This document shows positions 35,571 through 45,139 of a stretch of 64,000 nucleotides of DNA, piece after piece. The notes below the pieces were generated by a model, which made no database searches, was not told the DNA's origin, and saw only the letters and a list, made by a program, of their open reading frames with translations. Position 1 is the stretch's first letter. The number at the start of each line of letters is the position of its first letter. The position numbers were made by a program, and so were the translations under genes. Location: NCBI GenBank assembly GCA_963663845.2, contig OY760650.2, forward strand, positions 3,720,001-3,784,000, given 5' to 3'. The stretch is from Versatilivorator sp963663845 (lineage in GTDB: Bacteria; Acidobacteriota; Terriglobia; Versatilivoradales; Versatilivoraceae).

Positions 35571-36347
35571 TTGACCAAAAATGATCTGAAGGCTGTCGTC
35601 GTCATCCCCGCCCGTTTTCAGTCGACACGGTTTCCCGGAAAACCCCTCGCAAAAATTGCCCGAAAACCCATGATTCAGCACGTCTACGAGCGGGCTTCGG
35701 CCGCTCGGGGGATTGCCGGGGTCATCGTGGCCACCGACGACGAGAGAATCGTGCAGGCGGTCGAGGTCTTCGGAGGCAAGGTCTGCATGACTTCCGCCAC
35801 TCACCGATCCGGAACCGAGAGGGTGGCGGAGATAGGCGGGAATCTGGATGTCGACGTGGTCGTCAACCTTCAGGGTGACGAGCCGATGATGGATCCGGGT
35901 TGCATCGAAGCCGTCATCGAACCGTTCCGGTCCGATCCGGGCCTGATGATCTCGACGCTGAAATGTGCTGCCGAGGCCGAGGAGATTTCCGATCCCAACG
36001 TCGTCAAGGTGGTCACCGATCGCAACGGGGACGCCCTTTATTTTTCCCGGTCCACCATTCCCCATTTGAGGCGGCAAAGACTCGGCGAAGGGGAACGGGC
36101 GGCCATATTCAAGCACGTGGGAATCTATGCCTACCGCGGGGCATTCCTGCAAATTCTGCCCGATCTGCCGGATTGCCGGCTGGAAGAGGTGGAAGACCTG
36201 GAGCAGCTCCGGTTCCTGTACAACGGATATCGGATCAGGGTGGTGCCCTACCCCTACCGCGGGGTGGCGGTGGACACGCCCGAGGACCTGGTTCGGATCA
36301 ATGAGCTTGCCGTTCGAGGCAAGCTCCCGGGCAGCAGGGCGGGCTGA
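35571..36347 (+). CDS. kdsB: 3-deoxy-manno-octulosonate cytidylyltransferase (CMP-KDO synthetase)
   Basis: A roughly 258-residue CMP-KDO synthetase that activates KDO for the lipopolysaccharide inner core, so the organism has an LPS outer membrane. Visible: AVVVIPARFQSTRFPGKPLA, TSATHRSGTERVAEI, VNLQGDEPMMDP and YRGVAVDTPEDL. No in-frame ATG stands near the family N-terminus. I use TTG 35571, which gives a normal-length protein, but its ribosome-binding site is poor. Another TTG at 35478 would add 31 residues. The start is uncertain, the function is not. pyrG follows 54 bp later. Confidence 0.93.
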   Translation: MTKNDLKAVVVIPARFQSTRFPGKPLAKIARKPMIQHVYERASAARGIAGVIVATDDERIVQAVEVFGGKVCMTSATHRSGTERVAEIGGNLDVDVVVNLQGDEPMMDPGCIEAVIEPFRSDPGLMISTLKCAAEAEEISDPNVVKVVTDRNGDALYFSRSTIPHLRRQRLGEGERAAIFKHVGIYAYRGAFLQILPDLPDCRLEEVEDLEQLRFLYNGYRIRVVPYPYRGVAVDTPEDLVRINELAVRGKLPGSRAG

Positions 36348-36401
36348 TCGTCCGGAAAGAGTCCGTTCCGGGAGAGGCGAGAAGCAAGGAAAGGAGTCGG
36401 C

Positions 36402-38063
36402 ATGGCGGCCAAGTTCATCTTCGTGACCGGTGGAGTCGTCTCATCGTTGGGGAAGGGGCTGGCGGCGGCCTCGATTGGCCGCTTGCTGGAGAGCCGGGGT
36501 TATCGAGTCAGCCTGCAGAAGTTCGATCCCTACCTCAACGTGGACCCCGGCACCATGAGCCCCTTCCAGCACGGGGAGGTTTTCGTCACCGACGACGGAG
36601 CCGAAACCGACCTGGACCTGGGTCACTATGAGCGCTTCACCGACAGCAAGTTGACTCAGGACCACAACCTGACCACCGGCAGGATTTATGAATCGGTGAT
36701 TCAGAAGGAACGGCGGGGGGACTACCTGGGGAAGACGATCCAGGTGATTCCCCATATCACCAACGAGATCAAGGCTGCCATCAAGAAGGTGGCCACCGAG
36801 GTGGACGTCAGCATCGTCGAGATCGGTGGAACCGTCGGCGATATCGAGTCGTTGCCCTTCCTGGAGGCGATCCGGCAACTGCGCCAGGACCTCGGACGTC
36901 CCAACTCCCTCTTCGTTCACCTGACCCTGGTTCCCTATATCAATGCCGCCGGGGAGCTCAAGACCAAGCCCACTCAGCACAGCGTCAAGGAATTGAGAGC
37001 CATCGGCATTCAACCCGACATTCTGCTGTGCAGGACCGAGCGTTTTCTCTCCAAGGGGCTGAAGGCGAAAATCGCCCTCTTTTGTTCGGTGGCGGAGGAT
37101 GCCGTCATCACCGCCAGAGACGTGGAGTCCATCTACGAAGTGCCCCTCACCCTGGCCGCCGAGGGTCTGGACGAGATCATTCTCAAGCAATTGGAAATGC
37201 CGATCGGAGATTCCGAAATGACCCGGTGGCGGGAATTGGTAGGGCGCATCAAGCATCCCTCGGATTCGGTGAAAATCGGCGTGGTCGGCAAGTACGTCGA
37301 GTTCGAGGAGTCCTACAAGAGCCTCAAGGAGGCCCTGATACACGCAGGGTTGTTTCACCGTCTCAGGACCGAAATCCACTGGATCGAAGCCGAAGGCGTC
37401 GAGGGAGACGGTTGGACTGAACAGTTGACCCCGTTCGACGGCATTCTGGTTCCCGGGGGCTTCGGCAAGCGGGGAATCTCCGGGATGATTCGCGCCATCA
37501 ACTATGCTCGAACCCGGAAAGTGCCCTTTTTCGGCATTTGTCTGGGAATGCAGTGCTCGGTGATCGAATTCGCCCGCAACGCTTGCGGCCTGGAAGAGGC
37601 CCACAGCTCCGAATTCAATCCCGCCACGCCCCATCGCGTGATCTACAAGTTGAGGGAACTGAGAGGCATCGACGATCTGGGCGGCACCATGCGCCTGGGA
37701 GCCTATCCCTGCAACCTCGATTCCGACTCGCGAACGGTCCGGGCCTACGGCCAAACCGAGATCTCGGAGCGCCACCGCCACCGTTACGAATTCAACCGGG
37801 AATACGAGGAGACGCTGGCTGCCAACGGCATGAGGGTGGTGGGGGCCTCCCCGGACAGCAGCTTTGCCGAAGTGGTCGAGATAGAGAACCATCCCTGGTT
37901 CGTCGGTTGCCAGTTCCACCCGGAGTTCAAGTCCAAGCCCCTGGTCTCTCACCCTCTCTTCAGGGCCTTTGTCGAAGCGGCTTACCGGAATCGCCGCGCC
38001 GGGGGGCCGAAGCAGCATGCGGAAACGGCCCTCGAGAGCCAGCCACCCCTCCAACAAGGATAG
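36402..38063 (+). CDS. pyrG: CTP synthase
   Basis: A 553-residue CTP synthase: UTP + glutamine + ATP gives CTP. The N-terminal synthetase domain begins KFIFVTGGVVSSLGKGL (P-loop-like), with DPYLNVDPGTMSPFQHGEVFV and VEIGGTVGDIESLPF. The C-terminal glutamine amidotransferase domain has GGFGKRG, the nucleophile in FFGICLGMQ near residue 380 and the His/Glu in QFHPEFKS. Length is standard. The start ATG 36402 follows AAAGGAG. kdsB and pyrG side by side is a common bacterial arrangement. Confidence 0.97.
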   Translation: MAAKFIFVTGGVVSSLGKGLAAASIGRLLESRGYRVSLQKFDPYLNVDPGTMSPFQHGEVFVTDDGAETDLDLGHYERFTDSKLTQDHNLTTGRIYESVIQKERRGDYLGKTIQVIPHITNEIKAAIKKVATEVDVSIVEIGGTVGDIESLPFLEAIRQLRQDLGRPNSLFVHLTLVPYINAAGELKTKPTQHSVKELRAIGIQPDILLCRTERFLSKGLKAKIALFCSVAEDAVITARDVESIYEVPLTLAAEGLDEIILKQLEMPIGDSEMTRWRELVGRIKHPSDSVKIGVVGKYVEFEESYKSLKEALIHAGLFHRLRTEIHWIEAEGVEGDGWTEQLTPFDGILVPGGFGKRGISGMIRAINYARTRKVPFFGICLGMQCSVIEFARNACGLEEAHSSEFNPATPHRVIYKLRELRGIDDLGGTMRLGAYPCNLDSDSRTVRAYGQTEISERHRHRYEFNREYEETLAANGMRVVGASPDSSFAEVVEIENHPWFVGCQFHPEFKSKPLVSHPLFRAFVEAAYRNRRAGGPKQHAETALESQPPLQQG

Positions 38064-38085
38064 CCCGAGCTGCCTGGGACACACC

Positions 38086-39711
38086 ATGGCCAAGTCGGTG
38101 GGTCTGAGTTTCGAAAGGATTCCGAAGACTCCGGCCCTGCTGTTGGATTACCTCTACCACGCCGAGAGGGTTCGGACCTTCTTTCCCGGGATTTCCGGCG
38201 GCCAGTTCTCCGGAGCGCCCGAACCGGATGGCCCTTGGCCTCGCCTGGCCCATCGCGCGGCCCTGGTGGAAACCCTGGGGCGCCAGAATCGGCGCTGGGG
38301 GGCTTCCGCCAAGACCTTGGAGAACCTGGACCGCCTGGCCGGCGACCGCTGCCGGGCAGTGGTTACCGGCCAACAGGTCGGACTGTTTACCGGTCCTGCC
38401 TATACCATCTACAAGGCCCTGACCGCCGTCAAGGTGGCCGAGGCCTATCGACGCCGGGGCGTGGAAGCAGTCCCCCTGTTCTGGATGGCCACCGAGGACC
38501 ACGACCTGGCGGAAGTGGGTCGCACCTGGATGCTGGCGGCTGACTCGACTCCGGAATCGGTCCAGTTTGATCGAGATTCGGAAGGCAATCGATTGCCGGT
38601 CGGACCCATTGCCTTCGGTCCTTCCATCGCCGGCCACCGGGACCGGTTTCTGCAGGGCCTTCCGGATTCCGAATTCAAGCCCGTGCTGGCCGCCCGGCTG
38701 AAACGGGCCTATCGAGAGGGGAATACCTTTGGGGAGGCGTTTGCGGAGGTCGTTTCCTTCCTCCTTTCCGAGTATGGACTCATCCTGCTGGATCCGCGAG
38801 AGCCAACCCTCAAGAAAATGGCCCAGCCCCTTTTTCTGCAGGTTGCCGAGGCCTGGGAGAAACTGGATGAGCTGCTTGGAGGCCGCAACCGGCAACTGGC
38901 CGGCGCCGGCTATCCCCCTCAAGTCGGCAGGGAAGCAGGGACGAGCTTTCTCTTTTGGGAGCAGGAGGGGAAACGCCGGGGAGTGGTGGGCGCCCGCCAG
39001 GGTTTTTCGCTGAGGGGGAGCTCCGAGGCGCTGCCCGATCTGCGGGGCCTCATCGAGCAGGCGCCGGAGCAGGTGAGTCCCAACGTGCTCCTCAGGCCCG
39101 TCGTCCAGGATTTTCTGCTTCCGACGCTGGCCTACGTGGCCGGCCCCTCCGAGGTCGCCTACCATGCCCAGCTCTCTCCGCTCTATCAGGCCCTGGGGAG
39201 GGTCATGCCCCCGGTCGTTCCGCGCGCCGGTTTCACGGTGATCGAAAGAAGGATGCAGAAGCTGCTGGCCAGGTACCGGCTGGAATTCTGCGATTTGTTT
39301 CGAGGAAGCCAGGCACTGCTGAAACAGATCGTGGAAGGGACCGTCAACCAGGAGGTGGGCAACCGGTTCGATCGGCTCGAAAGAACCATCGACGGTCGCC
39401 TCGGCGAGATGGAGGAGCCCCTGAAGTCGGTGGATCCCACACTGGCTGGAGCACTGGGGACCGCGCGCAAGAAAATCCGCTATCAATTGGAAAACCTTCG
39501 ATCCAAATTCGTGAGCGCCGAGTCCCGCCGCCGGGAAGTCCTGAAGCGGCAGGTCGACAGCCTCTTGACGACGCTCTATCCCTCGGGCGGATTTCAGGAA
39601 CGTCAAGTCAATATTTTCTACTTTCTGTCGCGCTACGGACCGGAATTCCTGGACGATCTCCACGACGCCATCGACCTTTCCGATCCCGACCACAAACTGC
39701 TTTATTTGTGA
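38086..39711 (+). CDS. bshC: Bacillithiol synthase
   Basis: A 541-residue BshC, thought to add cysteine to glucosaminyl-malate in the last step of bacillithiol synthesis, giving the cell a low-molecular-weight thiol. Visible: VVTGQQVGLFTGPAYTIYKALTA, FWMATEDHDLAEV, the C-terminal coiled-coil and KRQVDSLLTTLYPSGGFQERQVN. I start at ATG 38086 after the pyrG stop (38063); the frame is open further upstream but there overlaps pyrG. bshA and bshB are not in the window. Confidence 0.92.
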   Translation: MAKSVGLSFERIPKTPALLLDYLYHAERVRTFFPGISGGQFSGAPEPDGPWPRLAHRAALVETLGRQNRRWGASAKTLENLDRLAGDRCRAVVTGQQVGLFTGPAYTIYKALTAVKVAEAYRRRGVEAVPLFWMATEDHDLAEVGRTWMLAADSTPESVQFDRDSEGNRLPVGPIAFGPSIAGHRDRFLQGLPDSEFKPVLAARLKRAYREGNTFGEAFAEVVSFLLSEYGLILLDPREPTLKKMAQPLFLQVAEAWEKLDELLGGRNRQLAGAGYPPQVGREAGTSFLFWEQEGKRRGVVGARQGFSLRGSSEALPDLRGLIEQAPEQVSPNVLLRPVVQDFLLPTLAYVAGPSEVAYHAQLSPLYQALGRVMPPVVPRAGFTVIERRMQKLLARYRLEFCDLFRGSQALLKQIVEGTVNQEVGNRFDRLERTIDGRLGEMEEPLKSVDPTLAGALGTARKKIRYQLENLRSKFVSAESRRREVLKRQVDSLLTTLYPSGGFQERQVNIFYFLSRYGPEFLDDLHDAIDLSDPDHKLLYL

Positions 39712-39714
39712 GAT

Positions 39715-40881
39715 ATGCGGGCTCTTGGCCTCTACATCCATATTCCCTTCTGTCTGTCGAAGTGCAGCTACTGTCATTTCGCTTCGGGAGTGTTCCCCGG
39801 GAGTTTGATCAGGCCCTATTTCGGGGCGTTGCGGCGGGAGATGGAAGCGCTGCCGAGGCTCTTGCAAACGCTGGATGCAGACACAAACGGCGCTGACGAT
39901 TGGGTGGTCGATACCCTGTTCGTGGGCGGAGGCACCCCGTCCCTGGTGGATGGGCGGCAGATCGGGCAAACCCTGGAGTGGATTCGGAATGCCTTCTCCC
40001 TCGCTCCTGTCCCCGAGATCACCCTGGAGGTCAATCCCGGCACCCTGACCGACCACAAGCTGGACTGCTACCGGGAAGCCGGCGTCAATCGAATCAGCCT
40101 TGGGGTCCAGACTTTCCAGGACCACCTGCTCAAGAAGGTCGGCCGGTCTCACAGCGTGGCCGATTCGATCTCGACCGCGGAGATGTGCCGCCGCAAGGGG
40201 ATCGACAACGTGAACGTCGACCTGATTGCCGGACTGCCGGGCCAGACGGAGGACGATTGGCGGGAGAACCTGAGCCGGGTGGATGCTCTCTCGCCGGAGC
40301 ACCTCTCCCTGTACCTGCTGGAGATCCACGAGGATGCCCCTCTGGGGAAGAGAGAGGGATTGGCCGGCGCCTCCCTGCCCGACGAGGAACGGGTTGCCGA
40401 TTGGTACCGGGAGTCGGTGGAATGGCTGGAAAGCACCGGCTGGGAGCAGTATGAAATCTCGAACTTCTGCAAGCCGGGCCGGCAGTCGCGCCACAACCTG
40501 AAGTACTGGACCGATCAACCCTTCATCGGTTTCGGATGCGGCGCCCATTCCTACTGGGCCGGGGAGCGTTGGGGCAATGAGCGAGACCCCGTCCGCTACG
40601 TCGAGCTGCTGGAGGGTGGAAAGCCCGCCACCACTTTTCGATCCGAGATCACTCCCAGGAAGCATCTCGAGGAGGTCATCTTTCTGGGTCTGAGGCTCAA
40701 TGCCGGCCTGGACCTGCAGCGCTGTCGCCGAGAATTCGGGTTTGACCTGCGGGACCGTTTCGGCCCCGAATTGAGCCAGTTGGCCCAGGGGGGTCTGATC
40801 GAAATCGAGGGAGGCCGTTTGAAGCTGACCCCCGAAGGGCGGCTGTTCTCCAACGAAGTCTTCGTCCAGTTCATGGAGTAG
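39715..40881 (+). CDS. hemW: HemW-like radical SAM protein (heme chaperone)
   Basis: A 388-residue radical SAM protein of the HemN/HemW group. The cluster motif is C-x3-C-x2-C in HIPFCLSKCSYCHF near residues 13-20. GGGTPSLV, LEVNPGT, NRISLGVQTFQD and VDLIAGLPGQTEDDW are typical. It lacks the longer N-terminus of true HemN coproporphyrinogen oxidases, so HemW, a heme-binding chaperone, is more likely than an enzyme of heme synthesis. It starts 3 bp after the bshC stop. The C-terminal winged-helix HemN domain is present. Confidence 0.92.
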   Translation: MRALGLYIHIPFCLSKCSYCHFASGVFPGSLIRPYFGALRREMEALPRLLQTLDADTNGADDWVVDTLFVGGGTPSLVDGRQIGQTLEWIRNAFSLAPVPEITLEVNPGTLTDHKLDCYREAGVNRISLGVQTFQDHLLKKVGRSHSVADSISTAEMCRRKGIDNVNVDLIAGLPGQTEDDWRENLSRVDALSPEHLSLYLLEIHEDAPLGKREGLAGASLPDEERVADWYRESVEWLESTGWEQYEISNFCKPGRQSRHNLKYWTDQPFIGFGCGAHSYWAGERWGNERDPVRYVELLEGGKPATTFRSEITPRKHLEEVIFLGLRLNAGLDLQRCRREFGFDLRDRFGPELSQLAQGGLIEIEGGRLKLTPEGRLFSNEVFVQFME

Positions 40882-41028
40882 GAACGGGACTCGCCCCAAG
40901 GACTTCCATGCCATGCCGGCCGCTTCCCCGTGGAACCTCCATCGGAGATGGCAACTTGATTTCCGAGACAGGACACCGGCCATCCCGGAAGGATGAATCA
41001 CCGGTGACCTGAAGTCGCAGGGTTCACC

Positions 41029-41058
41029 TTGACAAACGGCTGAATCCGGGCCTAGTGT
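41029..41058 (+). promoter_or_regulatory. Candidate promoter upstream of larC
   Basis: TTGACA (41029-41034), 18-bp spacer and TAGTGT (41053-41058), 72 bp upstream of the chosen larC start. The -35 is consensus and the -10 weak. The remaining hemW-larC gap (40882-41028) shows no gene. Confidence 0.4.
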
Positions 41059-41129
41059 TCTGTCTCGGAAGCCGGCTGTCCCTATTTCGGAGAGCGACGG
41101 CGCCCTGCAGTTCCGTGGAGGCGAGACAG

Positions 41130-42338
41130 GTGGGAAGCCAAGGCAGAGACACGCTTTATTTCGACTGTTTTTCCGGAATCAGTGGAGACATGATTCTGGG
41201 GGCGCTGGTGGACTTGGGACTCCCGCCGGAGCATCTCGCCGGCGAGCTGGAAAAGCTGAACGTCAGGAACTTCCATCTCAAGTCGCACCGCGTCAACAAG
41301 GCGGGAATTCAGGCGACCAAGGTCGACGTGGAAACCGGTGAAGAGCACCATCATCGGCACTACTCGACCATCGAGAAGATTATCCGCGGCAGCACTCTGG
41401 ATGCCTGGGTCCAGGACAATGCCTGCCGGTCCTTTCTCCGGCTTGCCGAAGCCGAGGCCAAGGTGCACGGCACCACCGTGGAGAAGGTTCACTTTCACGA
41501 AGTGGGAGCCGTGGATGCCATCGTCGATATTGTCGGAGCCTTCATCGGATTGCACTGGCTGGGCGCGCCCCGGTGTCTGGCCTCCGCGCTCAACGTGGGT
41601 TGGGGGACGGTAGACTGCGCCCACGGGACCATGCCCGTTCCCGCCCCGGCGACGGCGGAGCTGCTCAAGGGCGTTCCCGTCTACACCAACCGGATTGAAG
41701 GGGAACTGGTCACGCCGACGGGAGCGGCCATCCTGACCACCATTTGCCGGAGTTTCGGGGAGTTGCCGGGCTTTCGGGTGGAGAGAATCGGGTACGGCGC
41801 CGGAAGCCGGGACCACGAGCAAGGACCCAACGTGCTCAGAGTGTCGAGCGGCCGCCGGGTCGATTCCGATTCGGCTTCCCCGGATTCCAAGGTGTGGGTT
41901 GTGGAAGCCAACATCGACGACATGAACCCCCAGATCGTCGGATACGTCCAGGGGAAGCTGTTTGAACTGGGAGCGCATGACGTGTTCACCTGCCCGGTCC
42001 AGATGAAGAAGAACCGTCCGGGAATCCTTCTGACCGCAATCCTTCCATTGGAGCTCCTGGATGGGGTCTGCAAGGTGCTGTTCGAGGAAACCACCACCCT
42101 GGGCCTTCGCTATCACCAGTGCCATCGACAGGTGCTGGAGAGAACGGTCGAGCCGGTGGAAAGTCCGCTGGGCAGGGTGTCGGTCAAAGTGGCCCGGATG
42201 GACGGCAGAATCGTCAGTTTTTCTCCCGAGTACGAGGAATGCAAGGTCCTGGCCCATCGCCACAAGGTACCCTTCAAAAGGGTGCAGCGGCAGGTGGTTC
42301 AAGAGTTCCTGAAGCGGCAGGGAAGAGAGTTGGGATAG
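41130..42338 (+). CDS. larC: LarC-family nickel insertion protein
   Basis: A 402-residue LarC-like protein, the cyclometallase that inserts nickel into the pincer cofactor of lactate racemase-type enzymes. Visible: YFDCFSGISGDMILGALVDLG at the N-terminus, the His-rich metal-binding EEHHHRHYS, KVHFHEVGAVDAIVDIVG, GTMPVPAPATAELL and TPTGAA. I start at GTG 41130, with GGAGG eight bases upstream; GTG 41055 would add 25 unlikely residues. LarB, LarE and a LarA racemase are not seen nearby, so the target enzyme is elsewhere or unknown. Confidence 0.9.
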   Translation: MGSQGRDTLYFDCFSGISGDMILGALVDLGLPPEHLAGELEKLNVRNFHLKSHRVNKAGIQATKVDVETGEEHHHRHYSTIEKIIRGSTLDAWVQDNACRSFLRLAEAEAKVHGTTVEKVHFHEVGAVDAIVDIVGAFIGLHWLGAPRCLASALNVGWGTVDCAHGTMPVPAPATAELLKGVPVYTNRIEGELVTPTGAAILTTICRSFGELPGFRVERIGYGAGSRDHEQGPNVLRVSSGRRVDSDSASPDSKVWVVEANIDDMNPQIVGYVQGKLFELGAHDVFTCPVQMKKNRPGILLTAILPLELLDGVCKVLFEETTTLGLRYHQCHRQVLERTVEPVESPLGRVSVKVARMDGRIVSFSPEYEECKVLAHRHKVPFKRVQRQVVQEFLKRQGRELG

Positions 42339-42372
42339 AGAGGGCGCCGGCAGCCTGCGCCCCGCGACTTCA

Positions 42373-44385
42373 ATGGATACCTTCTACATCACCGCTCCTC
42401 TCTACTACGTGAATGCGCGGCCGCACCTGGGACACACCTATACCACCCTGGTGGCCGATTGCTTGAGCCGCTACAAGAGAATGCAAGGCTGTGACGTCTG
42501 CTTTCTCACCGGCACCGACGAGCACGGCCAGAACATCGAGCGAGCCGCCGCAACCCAGGGGGTGCCGCCCGAGGTGCTGGCCGAGCGCAATGCGGGAGCC
42601 TATCGCAAGCTGTGGTCGCGGTTCGGGGTGGAGGTCGACCGTTTCATTCGGACCACCAGCAAGAGCCACTACGCAGCCGCAGCCGAGGTGTTTCAGCGCG
42701 CCTTCGACAACGGATTCATTTACAAGGGCGAGTATTCCGGCTGGTACTGCATTCCCTGCAACCTGTTCGCCCCCGAGGCGGAATCGGCTCCCGACTGCGA
42801 CGTCTGCCAGCGCCCCACCGAACGGGTCACCGAAGAGAGCTATTTCTTCAAGCTTTCCGTCTTTCAGAAGCGGCTTCTGGACTTCTACGAAAAACACCCG
42901 GAATTCATCAACCCGCCCTCTCGTCGCAACGAAGTGATGCGCTTCGTCAGCGATGGCCTCAAGGACCTTTCCGTCAGCCGGACCTCGGTCCAATGGGGCA
43001 TACCCGTTCCCGTCGACGACGACCACGTCATCTACGTCTGGTTCGACGCCCTGGTGGGCTACCTGTCGGGAATCGGATTCGGGAACGGCCAGGAGCAGGA
43101 CCAGTTCCGCAAGTACTGGCCGGCCCAGGTTCACCTGGTGGGAAAGGACATCATTCGCTTTCACGCCGTCTATTGGCCGGCCTTCCTGCTGGCAGCCGGC
43201 CTCCCGCTTCCCGAACGGGTCCATGCCCACGGCTGGTGGCTCAAGGACGAAGCCAAGATGTCCAAGTCTCGCGGCAACGTCATCAACCCCCATCTGCTGC
43301 TCAATCACTTCGGTCCGGATGCGGTCCGGTATTTTCTGCTGCGGGAGATCCCCTTCGGCGCCGACGGCAACTTTTCCTACCAGGCCATGATCCAGAGGAC
43401 CAACAGCGACCTGGCCAACGATCTGGGCAACCTGGTCTCCCGCACCCTGGCGCTGATCTCCAGGAATTTCGGCGACACCGTTCCGCCCCCCTCGGCCGAG
43501 CCTTCGACGCTGGAGGACGAGCTGAAGAAACAGGCCTTGGCGACCATTGAGATCTACCAGGACCACATGGACCGATTGGCCTTCAGCAGAGCCCTGGAGG
43601 CGGTTTGGGAACTGCTCGCCCGCACCAACAAGTACATCAACGTCTGCGCTCCCTGGACCCTGGCGGGAGACGAGTCCCAGCGGCCCCGCCTGGCGACCAT
43701 TCTCCACACCTGCGCCGAAGTGGTCCGCATCGTCACTGTCCTGCTGGCTCCGGTTCTGCCTGCCAGTTGCGTCAAGGTCTGGAAACAGTTGGGGCAGCAG
43801 GAGCCCTTGAGCCTTCAACGGCTGGACCGGTTGCAATGGACCCGGGAATTGTCGGGGAACAAGCTGGGTGAAATCAGGGCCGTTTTTCCGCGTCTGGACA
43901 AGAAGGCTCTGCTGGATTCGCTTTTCGGCTCCGGTGGCGGTGGGCAGAAGAAGTCCGCTGACGGTCAGGACAGGAAAAAGACCCCGGCGGTCCGAAAAGA
44001 GGCCGCGCAGGCGCCGGGCTCCACCAGGTCTGCGGCGCAGTCATCCGCCGGCGAAAACATCATTGCCATTGAAGATTTTGCCAAGGTCGATCTGCGGGTG
44101 GGCCAGGTGGTCGAGGCCGAGAAGGTCAAGGGCGCCGACCGGCTCCTGCGCCTGAGCGTGGACCTGGGGCGGGAAACCCGTCAGATTGTGGCTGGAATCG
44201 CCCAGGCCTATCCCGCCGAGAGCCTGGTTGGAAAGAAGATCATCGTGGTGGCCAACCTGAAGCCGCGCAAGCTGCGGGGACTGGAATCCAACGGAATGTT
44301 GCTGGCGGCCTCGGTTGGAGAAGAAGACAGACCGGTGCTGGCAACCTTTCTGGAGGAGGTTCCCAACGGGGCTCGCCTGAAATAG
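42373..44385 (+). CDS. metG: Methionyl-tRNA synthetase
   Basis: A 670-residue class I synthetase charging tRNAMet. HIGH-type motif HLGHTY near residue 19, zinc-site cysteines in WYCIPCNLF and CDVC, ligand region FDALVGYLSG, and the KMSKS loop near residues 294-298. After the anticodon-binding domain comes a Lys/Ala-rich linker (about 520-565) and a C-terminal tRNA-binding OB fold (FAKVDLRVGQVVEAEKVKGADRL, MLLAAS). Start ATG 42373 without a strong ribosome-binding site; it lies 34 bp after larC. Confidence 0.97.
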   Translation: MDTFYITAPLYYVNARPHLGHTYTTLVADCLSRYKRMQGCDVCFLTGTDEHGQNIERAAATQGVPPEVLAERNAGAYRKLWSRFGVEVDRFIRTTSKSHYAAAAEVFQRAFDNGFIYKGEYSGWYCIPCNLFAPEAESAPDCDVCQRPTERVTEESYFFKLSVFQKRLLDFYEKHPEFINPPSRRNEVMRFVSDGLKDLSVSRTSVQWGIPVPVDDDHVIYVWFDALVGYLSGIGFGNGQEQDQFRKYWPAQVHLVGKDIIRFHAVYWPAFLLAAGLPLPERVHAHGWWLKDEAKMSKSRGNVINPHLLLNHFGPDAVRYFLLREIPFGADGNFSYQAMIQRTNSDLANDLGNLVSRTLALISRNFGDTVPPPSAEPSTLEDELKKQALATIEIYQDHMDRLAFSRALEAVWELLARTNKYINVCAPWTLAGDESQRPRLATILHTCAEVVRIVTVLLAPVLPASCVKVWKQLGQQEPLSLQRLDRLQWTRELSGNKLGEIRAVFPRLDKKALLDSLFGSGGGGQKKSADGQDRKKTPAVRKEAAQAPGSTRSAAQSSAGENIIAIEDFAKVDLRVGQVVEAEKVKGADRLLRLSVDLGRETRQIVAGIAQAYPAESLVGKKIIVVANLKPRKLRGLESNGMLLAASVGEEDRPVLATFLEEVPNGARLK

Positions 44386-44447
44386 GGCAGGAAATCGACC
44401 CGGGCCGGCTCCGATCGGACCACGCCGAAACCAGGCGCCATCGTCAC

Positions 44448-44471
44448 GCCCCGCGGCGAGCATCGCGGGGC
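44448..44471. terminator. GC-rich hairpin between metG and dedA
   Basis: A perfect 8-bp stem GCCCCGCG / CGCGGGGC with an 8-base loop, after the metG stop and just before the dedA ribosome-binding site. It lacks a T-tract, so it could be a weak terminator or a translation-control hairpin. Confidence 0.35.
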
Positions 44472-44488
44472 TATCCCCCGGAGGTTCC

Positions 44489-45139
44489 TTGGAAGCGATA
44501 CTCGAGTTTTTTGCAAGTCTCTACAACCCGGAAAAGCTGACCGACCTGATTCGGTCGGGTGGCTACCTGGTGCTGGCGGCGATCGTCTTTGCCGAAACCG
44601 GCTTGTTTATCGGTTTTTTCCTGCCGGGGGACTCCCTGCTGTTCCTGGCCGGGCTGGTGGCTGCCAAAGGGTTCTTCGACGTCACCATTCTGATGGTTCT
44701 GCTGAGTGTGATGGCCATCGTCGGTGATGCCGTGGGCTACGGCATCGGCTTCCGGGCCGGAGTGGCGCTCTACAAGAGGGAAGACAGCTTCTGGTTCCGC
44801 AGGAAGCACCTCCACTACGCCCGGGTGTTCTACGAGAAGCATGGAGGAAAGGCGATCGTCCTGGCCCGCTTCGTCCCCTTCGCCCGAACCTTTGCGCCGG
44901 TGGTGGCGGGCATCGGCCAGATGTCCTACCCCCGCTTTGCCGCCTTCAACGTGTTCGGCGGCATCTTTTGGGTGGTGTCGATGGTCCTGGCCGGGTATTA
45001 CCTGGGTCAGGTGGCCTGGATTCGCGACAACCTGGAAAAGGTGGTCCTGCTGATCGTATTCCTTTCGATTACGCCTATTCTCTACGAATGGGCGCGACAC
45101 CGGATCAGGCAGAGAGCCGGGAAATCGCCGCCAAGCTGA
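44489..45139 (+). CDS. DedA-family inner-membrane protein
   Basis: A 216-residue polytopic membrane protein of the DedA/VTT family, implicated in lipid flipping and in membrane charge and pH balance. The core motifs are VFAETGLFIGFFLPGDSLLF near residue 40 and ARFVPFARTFAPVVAGIGQM near residue 130, with two or three further helices after them. The start is TTG 44489 with GGAGG four bases upstream, the only candidate near the family N-terminus. The stop shares one base with the tatD ATG. Confidence 0.92.
   Translation: MEAILEFFASLYNPEKLTDLIRSGGYLVLAAIVFAETGLFIGFFLPGDSLLFLAGLVAAKGFFDVTILMVLLSVMAIVGDAVGYGIGFRAGVALYKREDSFWFRRKHLHYARVFYEKHGGKAIVLARFVPFARTFAPVVAGIGQMSYPRFAAFNVFGGIFWVVSMVLAGYYLGQVAWIRDNLEKVVLLIVFLSITPILYEWARHRIRQRAGKSPPS

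Noticed and set aside
37960..41001. Long minus-strand open frame (1013 codons) opposite bshC and hemW
   Set aside because: It is antisense to two well-recognised genes and has no family character; long antisense frames are expected in GC-rich coding DNA. Similar antisense frames opposite dnaE2, lhr, pyrG and metG were dropped for the same reason.
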